Assembly: GCA_036971475.1 (NCBI GenBank)
Contig: JBAIZL010000005.1
Location: 166,821,886-166,885,885 of the forward strand
Length of the DNA stretch: 64,000 nucleotides
DNA from: Prosapia bicincta
Lineage: Eukaryota; Arthropoda; Insecta; Hemiptera; Cercopidae
Reading direction: 5' to 3'
Positions 22,591-33,718 of the stretch are shown in pieces. A program made the translations under genes and the position numbers. Below the pieces are notes generated by a model. It worked only from the letters and a program-made list of their open reading frames with translations, was not told the origin of the DNA and did not search any database. Position 1 is the stretch's first letter. Each line of letters begins with the position of its first letter.

Positions 22591-25086
22591 CCCATTCAAT
22601 GCATTTGACTCCACAGTTTAGTCAAACCTCTTGCACCAATTAGTAATACCTTTCAAGATAGCCATATTAAAAGTACAGGTTCTTTTATCGTCTTTTTTTT
22701 ATCGCTATCAGGTTATAATACAAGTACAAAAGTAAATTGGTACTTACAAGTTGTTTTGATTCATTCATACAAACCTATTTTTATAAAATTCTTTTAAGGA
22801 TTTACTTCAAAAAATATACCTGCTAGAAAGTTTGGTTAGTTATGGCCTAATTTTTCTCAGGAAGGAACTTTGAAATGTCGTTAACTGCTAAAACAATGTG
22901 AAAATAGAGGGAGCATCTTCCTGGTCATTTTCTCAAATTCCTTATATTATGTAATAAATTTTTCCAATAACTTATTATTTAATTACTACATTGGTAAATG
23001 CAGTTAATAATCCAATTAAATTCTTATATCAGTCCTTTCCAAACAGTCTTATCCATATTATATGAAAATGTATTGTATGTACAGTTAAACTCCATTGCAT
23101 TTATTTCTCAGCAAACAAATCTGTCAATTTTGGCTGTTTAATTCTGAGAACCGGTTTCGTACTTTGCGATCGCATAAAGCACAAAACATTATGTTCATTA
23201 TTTTATTTATCTTTTGGTCTTAAACGTTTTTATTGTTGTGTTAGTTTTTTTATTGTATGTACTGTACCCGTTTGATTTTTGTTATTTCTTATTTATTGTT
23301 TTTTCACTCTACTTCAAAATCATTCCTGGTTATCTGAGTTTACAGAGTAGGACTTTGTATGTCGGAATGTTTTTTTTAAATTTTTACAAAAAATTTAACT
23401 TTTAAAATGTTTTTTTCATTGCTAGCCTACAACTCGAAAATATAAATATTGACTTTCTATTTGATTAACTTGCATACATTTGTAAATAATATGTTTTACT
23501 TTTAACTATAAATATTGTACTTATATATATAAAAATATTGTTTTCATTTTGTAATTTTTTCCTTCATTGTGCACATTTTTTAACCTTCGAGAGGGTGCAT
23601 AAAGTTTCAAAGGGGAGAGGGCGTTTGCGGAGATTTATTCTGCACAAATACCCTTTAACATTAAAATGGTTTACTTTTTATATTTGGGTGACTTCACAAT
23701 TAAATACTATATAAATGCATTGTAAATAATTTTATACGTCATTATTGTACAATTTTAATTTTCTAAACCTCATTTTTCTAAAAATATTTTGAATTGTTAA
23801 AACATGTAAGTAATGTATACTAGACCACTGTTTTCATTACGGGAGAGGTGTTTGCTAGTTATTTTTCTGTAATAAAATAATTCAACGTCTAAATATAAAC
23901 ATTATTTTATCGTGATGGTAGGCCCTACATATAAGCATATGAAATTAATTACAGTATTTAGTGAAAATAAGGAATATTTTTATTCAAATATATAACCCTA
24001 AAAATTAGTGGATGAACAAAAATATTGGTTTTATAACACAAAAGGTTCTAGCAGAATCTTACAGTCTTTGTTGGAAATCATAATTGTTCATTTCTAAGCC
24101 TACTAGTCACCACTAGTGTAGCGTGAACATGACCCAATCTCATGAGAATTATGTTTCTTTTTGGTGTTCTCCCTTGCCTTTCTGGTTCAATATACAACAG
24201 CATTTTTATATTTTTTACTAAAAAAAGGTTCTTTTCTGTTGTAAAACTGCACTGTAACAGCCTCCTGACGAATTTTTAGCGGGATTTTCTCTAAAACGTC
24301 AAAATCTGACATTTCAACAAATTGGTCATTTTCAGATTAACCTATTATGTTTTCATTTTTGTAATTTACAATTTCATTGACTTTATTGTCAGGTTCATCA
24401 TCTGACAAAGAGACTCGTTTTTATCAGAATCATCAAAGAGCTGTCATACAAAATTTCCGGTAGAAAGTATTTATTGATTTTCTTCTTTTTCGATACCACA
24501 TAGCATTTTACGAATTCTCTCCTCTTCAAATGGAACAACAGTAAAATGTGAAACTTAGATACTAAAAAAACGTACAACACTAAAATAATAACAAAAACAG
24601 AAATAATTTAACTCCACAAAGCCTTTTATAATGTAAATAACTGCACAAGGAACTCGGAACAAATAACTTACACAAAGGACGCTTGTGGACAAAACCTCCG
24701 CAATCTGACGTGCGTATATATTCACATTAAAGTTATGAGAAAAATATTAACAAAAATAGGTAGGGCCAATTCCTAGAATGCAGGTTGTGGAGTAACGAGC
24801 CGGAAATAAACTTCTGACAACTAGAAATACATTTTCTTAATAAATAATGATACGTACGTGCCCTCTCGAAGGTTAACAATGTTTTTTGTGATTAGTCCAT
24901 CACCACATACTTTTGTCTCTACTGTGGAGTCAGGCTATAAATACCTATAAAAATGTAATTTTGAGTTACTTAAATAACCTTATTTTATATTTAGGAGTTA
25001 ATACAACCAACCAACCTTTCAAGATTCAAGCAAAAAAAATGTTAGTACCTGGGTAAATCACAATATTTTGATATGCGTTGAATGGG
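22591..25086. mobile_element. TTAA-flanked piggyBac-like non-autonomous element (outer)
   Basis: The left end CCCATTCAATGCATTTGACT and the right end, read in reverse CCCATTCAACGCATATC, are inverted copies, and each is flanked by TTAA (22587-22590, 25087-25090). A subterminal inverted pair, TGACTCCACAGT, is found at about 22607 and in reverse at about 24923. These are piggyBac-type features. The element has no transposase of its own; about 1.2 kb remains after removing the nested insertion at 23584-24872. Confidence 0.8.
23584..24872 (-). mobile_element. TTAA-flanked piggyBac-like element, nested
   Basis: Ends CCTTCGAGAGGGTGC (left) and, read in reverse from 24872, CCTTCGAGAGGGCACG form terminal inverted repeats, with TTAA at 23580-23583 and 24873-24876. 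The 1.29-kb interior has a decayed minus-strand coding trace: an acidic segment (SDDEPDNKVNEIVNY) and EMSDFDVLEKIPLKIR in broken frames, resembling the acidic N-terminus usual in piggyBac transposases, but no DDD catalytic block was recognised. It is inserted inside the outer TTAA element. Confidence 0.75.
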
Positions 25087-25090
25087 TTAA

Positions 25091-28065
25091 ACTCCTTAAT
25101 TTTAGAGTGAAATCAGTTCTTAATATACCTCTTAGTCCTTAGCGTTCCTCTTAAAGACAATTTCAATTCAAGACATTTTCTTTTTCCATACTTTTTAAAA
25201 AAGTATTGTTATGAAGTTATTGGTTACTAAAACAGTTTAAATTTAAAACATCTCAACATCAAATAGGCCTATATCTTTACAATAATTTTCATAGAACAAA
25301 CTTTAGATTTTCTTAAATAGAATCAAATTTTAATTATAAGTCTTTTTAAGAGAAATGTCTGATTAGCTGCTATGCTTTCTTTTGCCAATAATTTTAAAAT
25401 GAATTATTCATGAAAATGGAGGCAGATTCTTTAGGGAATAAATAGATCTGCAATTAAAATGTTAATGAAATTGTTAAAATTAGATGTAAAACAGATTTGT
25501 AGTAATACACTATATTTCTACAATTTATGAACATTTAGACAAAATCAAAGCGCCTTAGCTATGTGCTTAACAATCATTACTGAAATAAGAAATGTCTGTC
25601 CCTGTTGTCCCTTATTGATAAATTTATGAGTTATAGATTATATACTTCCCTCTATGAATCTTATGAACATATAATTTAGTGTTTAAAATATTTTTATTTT
25701 ATTTTACATTTATGTTTATTTATCAGATTTTTAAAGTATTTTATTATTGCTATTATTTCATATTATTAATAAAATACTCAATTGGAGTGTTTCTTATTTA
25801 TATGTATACATTTCTTTATTCTTGTGGTGTTGTGTTTGTGTTCGTTGTGTAATTTTGCACTCTCTTGTTTCATGATTACCTTGCTCACTGAGCAGGAAAC
25901 CGTAAGTTTTTGTTAGTAATTGTAGATCTTATCTGAAGTAGTTTATATCAATTGGCAATTTTTTTGTTCTTATATCCAAATTGTTCTCTTTCCTAAGAAA
26001 AGTGTACTTTTTTACTATGAAGCGTCTTTCAAGTTATAAGCAATTAGTGTGTATTAATGAATCTATTTTATGATTATTGTGTGAATTTAAATTATGAAAC
26101 ATTTTGATCTTCAGATATATATTATTTTTATAATTTTTAAATTCACTATGTATGTATAGTAGTTATATATACAAACTTTTTTTTCACTTAGAGAAACATT
26201 TCATTTTTGAATTCAGTTTAAATATACACTTTTAAAAACTATTACATATTTAAAGCAGTATAATGCTTTAACATATTTAAGCAATATTATGTATTGAAAT
26301 TTAATACATAAAAATTATGTTTTTAGAAAAATGCTTCAATTACTTTCTTCAGATTTTATATTCCCGAAAAGTTAGCATACAATTTTAAACAACTTATAGA
26401 GCGAATTATTTTATAAATATTTTTGTAAATAAAATTTGTGCCTCATCAATAAATATTTTAATTAGTGAAGACATGAGTATTAAACAAGGCTGTTTTCAGT
26501 GAACACATCAAGTGCAGGTGGTGACAGTGTTTCATCATAGCAAGACCTTCCTTTGCAGCTAGTGATATCTGGTTGTCATCACTTCATATTTGCCTTAATT
26601 TACCCCCTATTAATTAAAAAATGAAGTAATGATAGTTGACTTGTGTCTATTACATCAAGTGAAGCTTTGAGGTCATCTGACATTTTTTGTTGTTTTATAC
26701 TACTTTTTGTTTTTTATTTAACTTCTCTTAAAGGAAAGTTGCACATGAATTATTAATGATAATATCTCCATTAAAATTAATTATCATTATAAAACAATTT
26801 AAAAAATGCAATACTTAAAATACACTTAACAGGTCAGAATTTAGGAAGATACTAAAAATTCTGAATTTTTTAAACCAATAAAGTTAATGGCATTTTGGTT
26901 GGTCCTAATACCAAATAAAGTGTATTATATCACAAAAGTACATAACCAAAAGTGTTAGCGTTTTGAAGCATAACTATATATTTGGATCTATTATGTACAA
27001 ACAGAGATTAAAATGAATAAAATGAGCTCTATTGGAAATGTTTACAATGGTAGTAACTATCCCAGGAAAAGAGTTCTTCATATTGACAAAAAATGTTTGA
27101 TATAACTGATGTGCAAACACTGCATCCTAAGCGGGGTATGACTCATTGCTGCAGTCAATGTGTCAACTATAATATAATCTTCAATTCCTCCAGCCATAAG
27201 GTGTAATACTTCTGATACTTAATATTGAATGAAGTTAACAACTTTACTGTTAGAAGAGAATAAAACTTCAAAACATCTTCAGTATACTTTAGATTTATAG
27301 AATTTACATAAAATCCTCATTTATTTCAATATCCAAAGTTCTGGAATCTTTGAACCACTCTTTTGATAATTCTCTTTAACAGATACTTATGATAGACTAA
27401 ATATTACAAATGAAAAAAGTATTGAACTTAAGGCTAAGTGGAGAAAGATATACCCATAGTTATCTAGACTTTTTATCTATTTATATTTTTACTTTGGCTG
27501 ATTAAACACATCAGTTAAGATATATAAAATATAATAATTTATACTGTTTGAAGGAATTAAGTTATTGTGTCATCAAAAGATTTGTGTTAAAATTTTTATT
27601 TTTTACTATTTATTCATATTTTGTTCAATTTGAAGTAGAGGCAGAATATTACTTATTATTAATCTATGTTTGTGGTTGGTAAAAATGGATAAAACTCAAT
27701 AATTAATTGATAATAATTAATAATCTTGAATTTTGCTACAAAAACCTTAAATGCAAACACAAAAACTGCAAGTTATAAATAATTAATTACCCTGGAAGCA
27801 TTTTGATTTGTATAATTGTAAAGTAATATCAGTCTCTACAACCCAAACTGTTTTGAACAGAATTATATACATTTTACTTACATGAAGCCTATGTCAACAT
27901 TTTTCAATTCAGATCTTATTTTGAATGACTAAACTGTGGTATTATTGTATGATGTTACATTATCAGAATAAAATTGTTGTACAACAATTGTTGATGTATA
28001 ACAGCAAACTATCCTTCTGATTAAAATGGCCACTTCCATAAAGTAACATTTATATTTGTTTACAG
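25091..28065 (+). other. Dscam last intron, 3' part
   Basis: About 3 kb of AT-rich intron leading to the acceptor atttgtttacag at 28065. No transposon ends or coding similarity were recognised. Confidence 0.6.
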
Positions 28066-28135
28066 AAACGAAGCAGGGCACCAACAACACCTCCAAAACG
28101 GAGGGTTCACAGCCTACGATACTGTGGCAGTGTAA
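28066..28135 (+). CDS. Dscam1: Dscam terminal coding exon
   Basis: Acceptor tttacag|AAACGA. The first A completes an Arg codon (AG|A) from the exon at 18317-18380. The peptide is NEAGHQQHLQNGGFTAYD followed by TVAV and a TAA at 28133-28135. GGFTAYDT-AV is the conserved C-terminus of insect Dscam; the ending resembles a class I/II PDZ ligand, an inference. All exon phases from 3157 to here agree. Confidence 0.95.
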
Positions 28136-30090
28136 TCTCTAGTCTAACTCTGGTGCCATAAAATGGAACTAAATTTCAAGAATGGAACGCTAATTCTCTC
28201 TAGCAGTCTCTTCAATGGCCCAACTTATCTAATTTAAATTGCATCACGATATCTTCAAAATATAATTTAATATTTTAAATCTTATATATAACATTAAATA
28301 GAGTTCCATTCAAATTACAAAATTATTAAGTATATAATAATGGAATTTACAATTTAGATTATATTAATCCAATAAACTTCAACAATGAGTTGCAATTTTT
28401 CATACCTATCAGTTTGAGTTTCGCTAAAAAAATACCTCAATCTGATAATAAAAAATTTAGGTTTTTTTAAAGAAATGATTTTTTAAATATAGTTACACTC
28501 ATATTAACCAAGCTCAAAAAAATATATAAAATTGTGATATTTTTCCTTTGTGTGTGTGTGTATATTTAAATCACAATCAATACCTCCATTTTTTATATTT
28601 TATTTACAACACGCGATACACAAACAGGCTTTGCGAAAGGCACAAACCAGTACAGGAATTAATATTCTTTTTATTACAAAATTAACTTAAATTGCTGTGT
28701 TAATATTAAATGTGTTTTCTATTCATGGTCTCATTGCAATGTTTCACACATATTTTTAATTCTCCTATATTATAAATTATGTTGAAACCTTCCACAAATG
28801 CTTCTCTATTTTGTGACTTCCAAGAAGAATATAAAATATTAGTAGAATGTTTCAATTATTTCTAGAAATTAGAAATATATTTGTTTTATTAAGTAGATAA
28901 ATGAATTTTTTTTTCATCTTTTATATGTGAATAATAAATTAAAGATATTATTGTGATTATTAACTATTTCATGTTGTAACTTCGCGTGTTCCGTTTTCAC
29001 TGGGTGTCCCACAGTACAATTTAATCGATGTATATTGTTTGTATTGGTTTTTAGCATTAATAGCTGTTTAACTAAACGTTAGTCATTTATATACTTGGCT
29101 GACTCTTGTAAAATATCTAATATTATCGATTATAATCATTAGGATTATATTATAAATATATATAAAATTTTTGAGTCTTCGAAATCATCGAAAATGATTT
29201 GTAGGTTAGGTTTAAACTATTATAAGATTAGTTGAGTTGTATATTTTTAATAGCATGATATTTTACTGTATTTTTTATTCATTTTGTTTTATCAAACATA
29301 CTATTAATTTCTATTTAATAAGTGTAAATGAAATTGTTTTCAAACTAAATGTATATACTCTGCGAATCATCACCATTTGATATTTTTAACTTGTATAAAA
29401 TTAGTGTTATGTTGATGTTACCTATCTTTTAACTTGTTTTCTAATTTTTACATAGTTTTGTCAATTTCTTTTTTATCAAACATATTTTGAGATAATATTT
29501 TAAAAAAGAGAAAATATGCAAAGTTTTCTAAAGCTTTTGATGTTGTAGCATTACAGCTTCCCCTCCTCCAAGCCTAGTCGAATGAAACGGATTTTCAAAC
29601 TTAGTCGTAAATTTGTCTATTTACATGCCATTAATATACTAAGCATTTTAATAATATCAAAACATAAATATGTTACTTTGATTGTTTATTACATATATTT
29701 GTAGTTGATTTTTTTTATATTGAATGATTTTGATATATAGATAATGTCATTCATAAACACTTATTGTATATTAAAAAATCGTTTAACATAAAAAATTCAA
29801 CTCTTTACTCTAAGACCATCAGAATGGTCTTGTGATTGTGTGTGTAATGTATATTTGTCTCTGTTCCTCTGTCAATAACAGTGTTTTGTGGTTTTTTCTT
29901 GGGAAGAACACCAACCTGAAGTTTTATATAAGGCTTTTATGATAAGAAATATCCGTCAGATGTTCAGAAGGTGCTACATACATTGAACAGTTGGTTTAAA
30001 GAAAATATCATGTACTCGTCATTGTAATTAATTCAGGTGTTTTCGTGTAATGAATTTGTCAAATAGATGTTAATTTTATCATAAAATAAA
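28136..30090 (+). other. Dscam1: probable Dscam 3' UTR
   Basis: Sequence after the stop codon is AT-rich with no open frame. Several AATAAA-type signals occur, for example near 28446 and at 30085-30090, so the true cleavage site cannot be fixed; long neuronal 3' UTRs are common for this gene. A TG-rich tract lies at 28550-28562. Confidence 0.45.
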
Positions 30091-31169
30091 TACACCCCTA
30101 TCTCCTTACAAATAGCTTGAGCATTATTCTTTCTTTTTAGCTAAAATTTATGAACAGTTTGTTTTCATTGCTTATGCATATTTTATAAGAACAAACACAT
30201 ATTTTAAAATTGTAATTGTTTACTATAAATTCATCTTTATGTAGTTTTGAAATGGAATTTAAGGAACGAGGCGTTAATGCTATTTGTACCAAAGTTGTAG
30301 ATGTAATAATAGGATTTTGTGTTAATAAAGGTTTACAAATCAACTGACTATTTTATTTTTAAGACACCAAAAGTGTAATTATAAAAAACCTCAAGTTTTA
30401 AAACTTCGTTAAAAATGTTAAGAAGGAAAGAAAATTGAAGTAAGCTCTACAGTTAAACAGTAATTTACCATAGCGGATCGCAGCTGCCACCAAACTGATA
30501 GAGGAATATCAAAGTCAATGAGCAGTCATTTGTCACAACAAAACGTTCTTCACTTTCTAAACAACCCAAATATTTGAATAAAGTATTTTAAGAACCATTA
30601 TCATGAGAGTTGTTTGTGAATTGTTAATGTCCTATATAATATATAATGCAAAACTCAGCTCTATATAGGGTTTAGAGACTGACAAATGTTTCAACCATTA
30701 AAACAACTAGATCTGAGACCAATCCATAATTTCTTCAGATGAGTCTGTCCATAATTGACAGAGATATCAGATGAATAAAATATTTGCTACTATCCAGTCT
30801 GCCACTTATACTTACATGAGCAATATATATCTTACTTTTTCCAATTTCAAATATGCAAAACTTTTGCTAGCAAATAATTATTGTAGGCTGAGAAAGAGAA
30901 ATCATAACTAAATATATGAAGGATTGGTAGAGAAATTGTAGAGAAAGAATATTCTTTAAGAATAAAGTAATTGTTTGCCCTAAGGGATAAAAATTCTTGT
31001 GCATGAGAATTTTCAGACATTATGCAACCAATGCAAGTCATGAGAAAGGCACTTTTTACTGCTATAAGTTAATTTACTCATGAGAATGGTTGTCTTGAAA
31101 CCACAGCATTTTCAAAGGTAAACAACTTAGGACAGGTCAGGTGCCCTGGAAGTTATTAATTGCACCATA
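30091..31169. other. intergenic, no gene seen
   Basis: AT-rich sequence downstream of Dscam. The minus-strand frames at 30137 and 30847 (68 and 64 codons) have no recognisable similarity. Confidence 0.5.
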
Positions 31170-31992
31170 TCTTGAAATAAAATGTTTAGAAAACACATTG
31201 CGAAGAACTACCATGGATGCTCTGGCAGCCTTTGTGGCACAGCAATTCTTGTTGAAATCATAAATATTTATTACGCATACCTCATCTTAGAAACTCAGGA
31301 ATCTGAGGTATGAAATCACGAAACAGTTCTTCAGATGCACGTATGCAGAAATCTTTGACATACTCACCACCTGTAAATAGTTTATCTTTTTTCTGCAATT
31401 TGATACCGTGTAGATTGCGTCCAGTTACTTAACATGGAACTTGATTGCTGTTTTTGTTTTTGGAGCTCTTTACAGCTTTTTTTTGTTCTTTACCAGCTGA
31501 ATATTTACTAGCAAACAGAGTATGTTTTTAGTAAATTGTCTCTCTAAATTTGATTTCTTATTGGGTTTTTTGTGGCAATTGAGAAAAGTCAGAAGGCCGC
31601 CTAAGTTGGATATGAAAGCGAACAACTTTGTCCAATCCCAATTGAATTTTCGATATTCTTCATCAGTTCTATTTTTTTTGTATATGCCATGCTTGTGGTG
31701 AAGCTGTAATAAATAATTTTTAAAATTACTATTTAGGTATCCAAAACAGCAGATGACAAGTTTTGCAATTATTTAATACGTAACTTACTATGAGGCACTG
31801 GTAAAGACACCAAATTGTTTTGCGTCAAGAGCGACTTAAAACCTACATAGAAACATCCGATGACAATCGGTGGCTAATCCTCGGTAATCGTTTCAAAATT
31901 ATTTTAAAATGTATTCTTTTTTGATAAAATAAATAATATTTGCATATGGAACTAAAGAGCCGCAGCTTCACATCCGAAGAGTTGCACCCCTG
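31170..31992 (-). pseudogene. second hAT transposase pseudogene
   Basis: Minus-strand fragments in broken frames include RTDEEYRKFNWDWTKLFAF, NKKSNLERQF (a BED-type zinc-finger neighbourhood) and KDKLFTGGEYVKDFCIR then ASEELFRDF, a run seen in hAT transposases of the ZBED5/GTF2IRD2 group. Only the N-terminal third is recognisable; stops and frameshifts abound. The right end of the element is a hAT terminus at 31951-31992. Confidence 0.7.
31951..31992 (-). repeat. hAT terminal inverted repeat
   Basis: Read on the minus strand from 31992: CAGGGGTGCAACTCTTCGG, then GAAGCTGCGGCTC, a typical hAT end. The next 8 bp (31993-32000, GTATATAC) would be the target copy and also form the first bases of the adjoining minisatellite. 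Confidence 0.75.
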
Positions 31993-31993
31993 G

Positions 31994-32895
31994 TATATAC
32001 CTATCGTATATTCAGAATAATGGATTTTCTGGAGGTCTGTGTAGGTAGAGGTTCTAACTGTATGTGCCTATCCTTATATTAAGTCAAAATGGTTTTTCTG
32101 GAGGTGTGTGTAAGGAGAGGTTCTAACAGTATATACCTATCCTACATTGAGTAATAATGGTTTTTCTGGAAGTGTGTGTAAGGCAAGGTTCTAACTGTAT
32201 ATAGATTGAGTAATAATGATTTTTTCTGGAGGTGTTTTTAAGGAGAGGTTTTAACTGTATGTACCTATCCTACATTGAGTAATAATGGTTTTCCTGGAGG
32301 TGTAAGGAGAGGTTCTAACTGTATATACTTATCCTACTTTGAGTAACAATGGTTTTCCTGAAGGTGTTATAAGAAGAGGTTCAAACTGTATATACCTATC
32401 CTACATTGAGTAATGGTGGATCTCCTGGAGGTGTGTGTAAGGAGAAGTTCTAACTGTGTATATATATATAACTATCCTACATAGAGTAATGATCATTTTC
32501 TGGAGGTGTGTATAAAGAGAGGTTCTAACTGTATATACCTATCCTACATTTAGTAATAATGGTATATCTGGAGGTGTCTGTAAGGAGAAGTTCTATTTGT
32601 ATATACCTACCCTACATTGAGTAATAATGATTTTTCTGGAGGTGTCTGTAAGATGTTCCGACTGTAGATATCTACCCTACGTTGAGTAATATTGGTTTGT
32701 TTGGAGGTGTGTACAGAGAGGTTCTACCTGTATATAACTATCTTACATTGACTAATAATGATTTTTCCACAGGTTTGTGTAAGGAGAATTTTTAACTGTA
32801 TATACCTATCCTACATTGAGTAATAAAGTTTTTTCTGGAGGTGTCTGTAAGGAGCGGTTCTAACTGTATATACCTATCCTACATTGAGTAAAAAT
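31994..32895. repeat. minisatellite, about 13 copies of a ~68-bp unit
   Basis: The unit contains TATACCTATCCTACATTGAG, TAATAATGGTTTTTCTGG, AGGTGTGTGTAAGGAGAGG and TTCTAACTGTA. I count about 13 copies by the TTCTAACTGTAT-like block (from near 32053 to near 32856). Copies differ by point changes and small indels and some are shortened, for example the unit near 32200. No open reading frame runs through the array. Confidence 0.9.
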
Positions 32896-33245
32896 GTTTA
32901 TGTTTTTACTAATTATGATTACAAATAAAAATCAATACAGGAATAATAAACTGTCAAGTTAACTATTTGTTTAATATTGTGGTGGCAGCGGGTCAGCTGT
33001 TTTGTTTGTTACAAAAGAAGAAATGCTTTAATTGTATAGGAAAAGTTTTATTGTCCAGAACGGAAAGATTGAATGTCTTTTAATATTAACGTTTAACATC
33101 GTCAATTATTTAATTAATAATTATTGTGATTCTGTTATTTATTATTGCCTATTAAATAAATAGTCTCAGGTATAAATTAAACTTAGGCCTATATTTTATT
33201 TTCACTTACATTAATCTTGGTCACATGCAAAATACTCAACAGGTT
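32896..33245. other. short intergenic stretch, no gene seen
   Basis: AT-rich spacer between the minisatellite and the LINE target-site duplication. Confidence 0.5.
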
Positions 33246-33288
33246 ATGGGCCCAGGATTCTGATACAAACCAGAAACTTAACTAATAC

Positions 33289-33718
33289 TTGGAGAGGGGG
33301 GCTCTAAACGTTGTATGCTCCTCACAGGAGAGCCTGGAGTGGGTCCTTTGGGTCCTGCCAAGCTTCACCCTAAGTGAGGGGGTAAAGTTAAGGGCAGGGC
33401 CACCTAAGGAGATCTTTTGCATTGCAAAAGTTTCAATGTGGGTGCCCAAACCCTACAATGACAAGGAGCAGGAAGAGATCCTGAAGGTGGTCAAAACCCA
33501 GAACCCTGGGATAGTTCAGGATACTTGGAAGGTGATTGTTAGGAAAAGGGTGGATGCAGGTCTCTTACCCTTATCCTGTATATAGGAGAGGGCTCCCTCA
33601 GGGCACTGCGGAATAACACCCTGAGGGTGAATGTGGGGCTGAGACAGGCCACGTTCAAGGTGCTCTCTAGTCCTGGGGCTGCTTTGCGGACCCAGGCAAC
33701 TACTAAGTAAGCAGAACA
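33289..33718 (+). pseudogene. LINE ORF1 (Gag-like) C-terminal remnant
   Basis: The frame gives VKLRAGPPKEIFCIAKVSMW, then KVVKTQNPGIVQDTWKV and, past a stop, LRVNVGLRQATFKVL. This is the C-terminal part of the ORF1 proteins found with jockey/LOA-type LINEs. The N-terminal part is missing because of 5' truncation, and a TAG at 33583-33585 interrupts it. It ends just before the ORF2 start. Confidence 0.65.

Noticed and set aside
30137..31041. Minus-strand frames of 64-68 codons as small genes
   Set aside because: AT-rich, no recognisable domain, no splice or promoter context.
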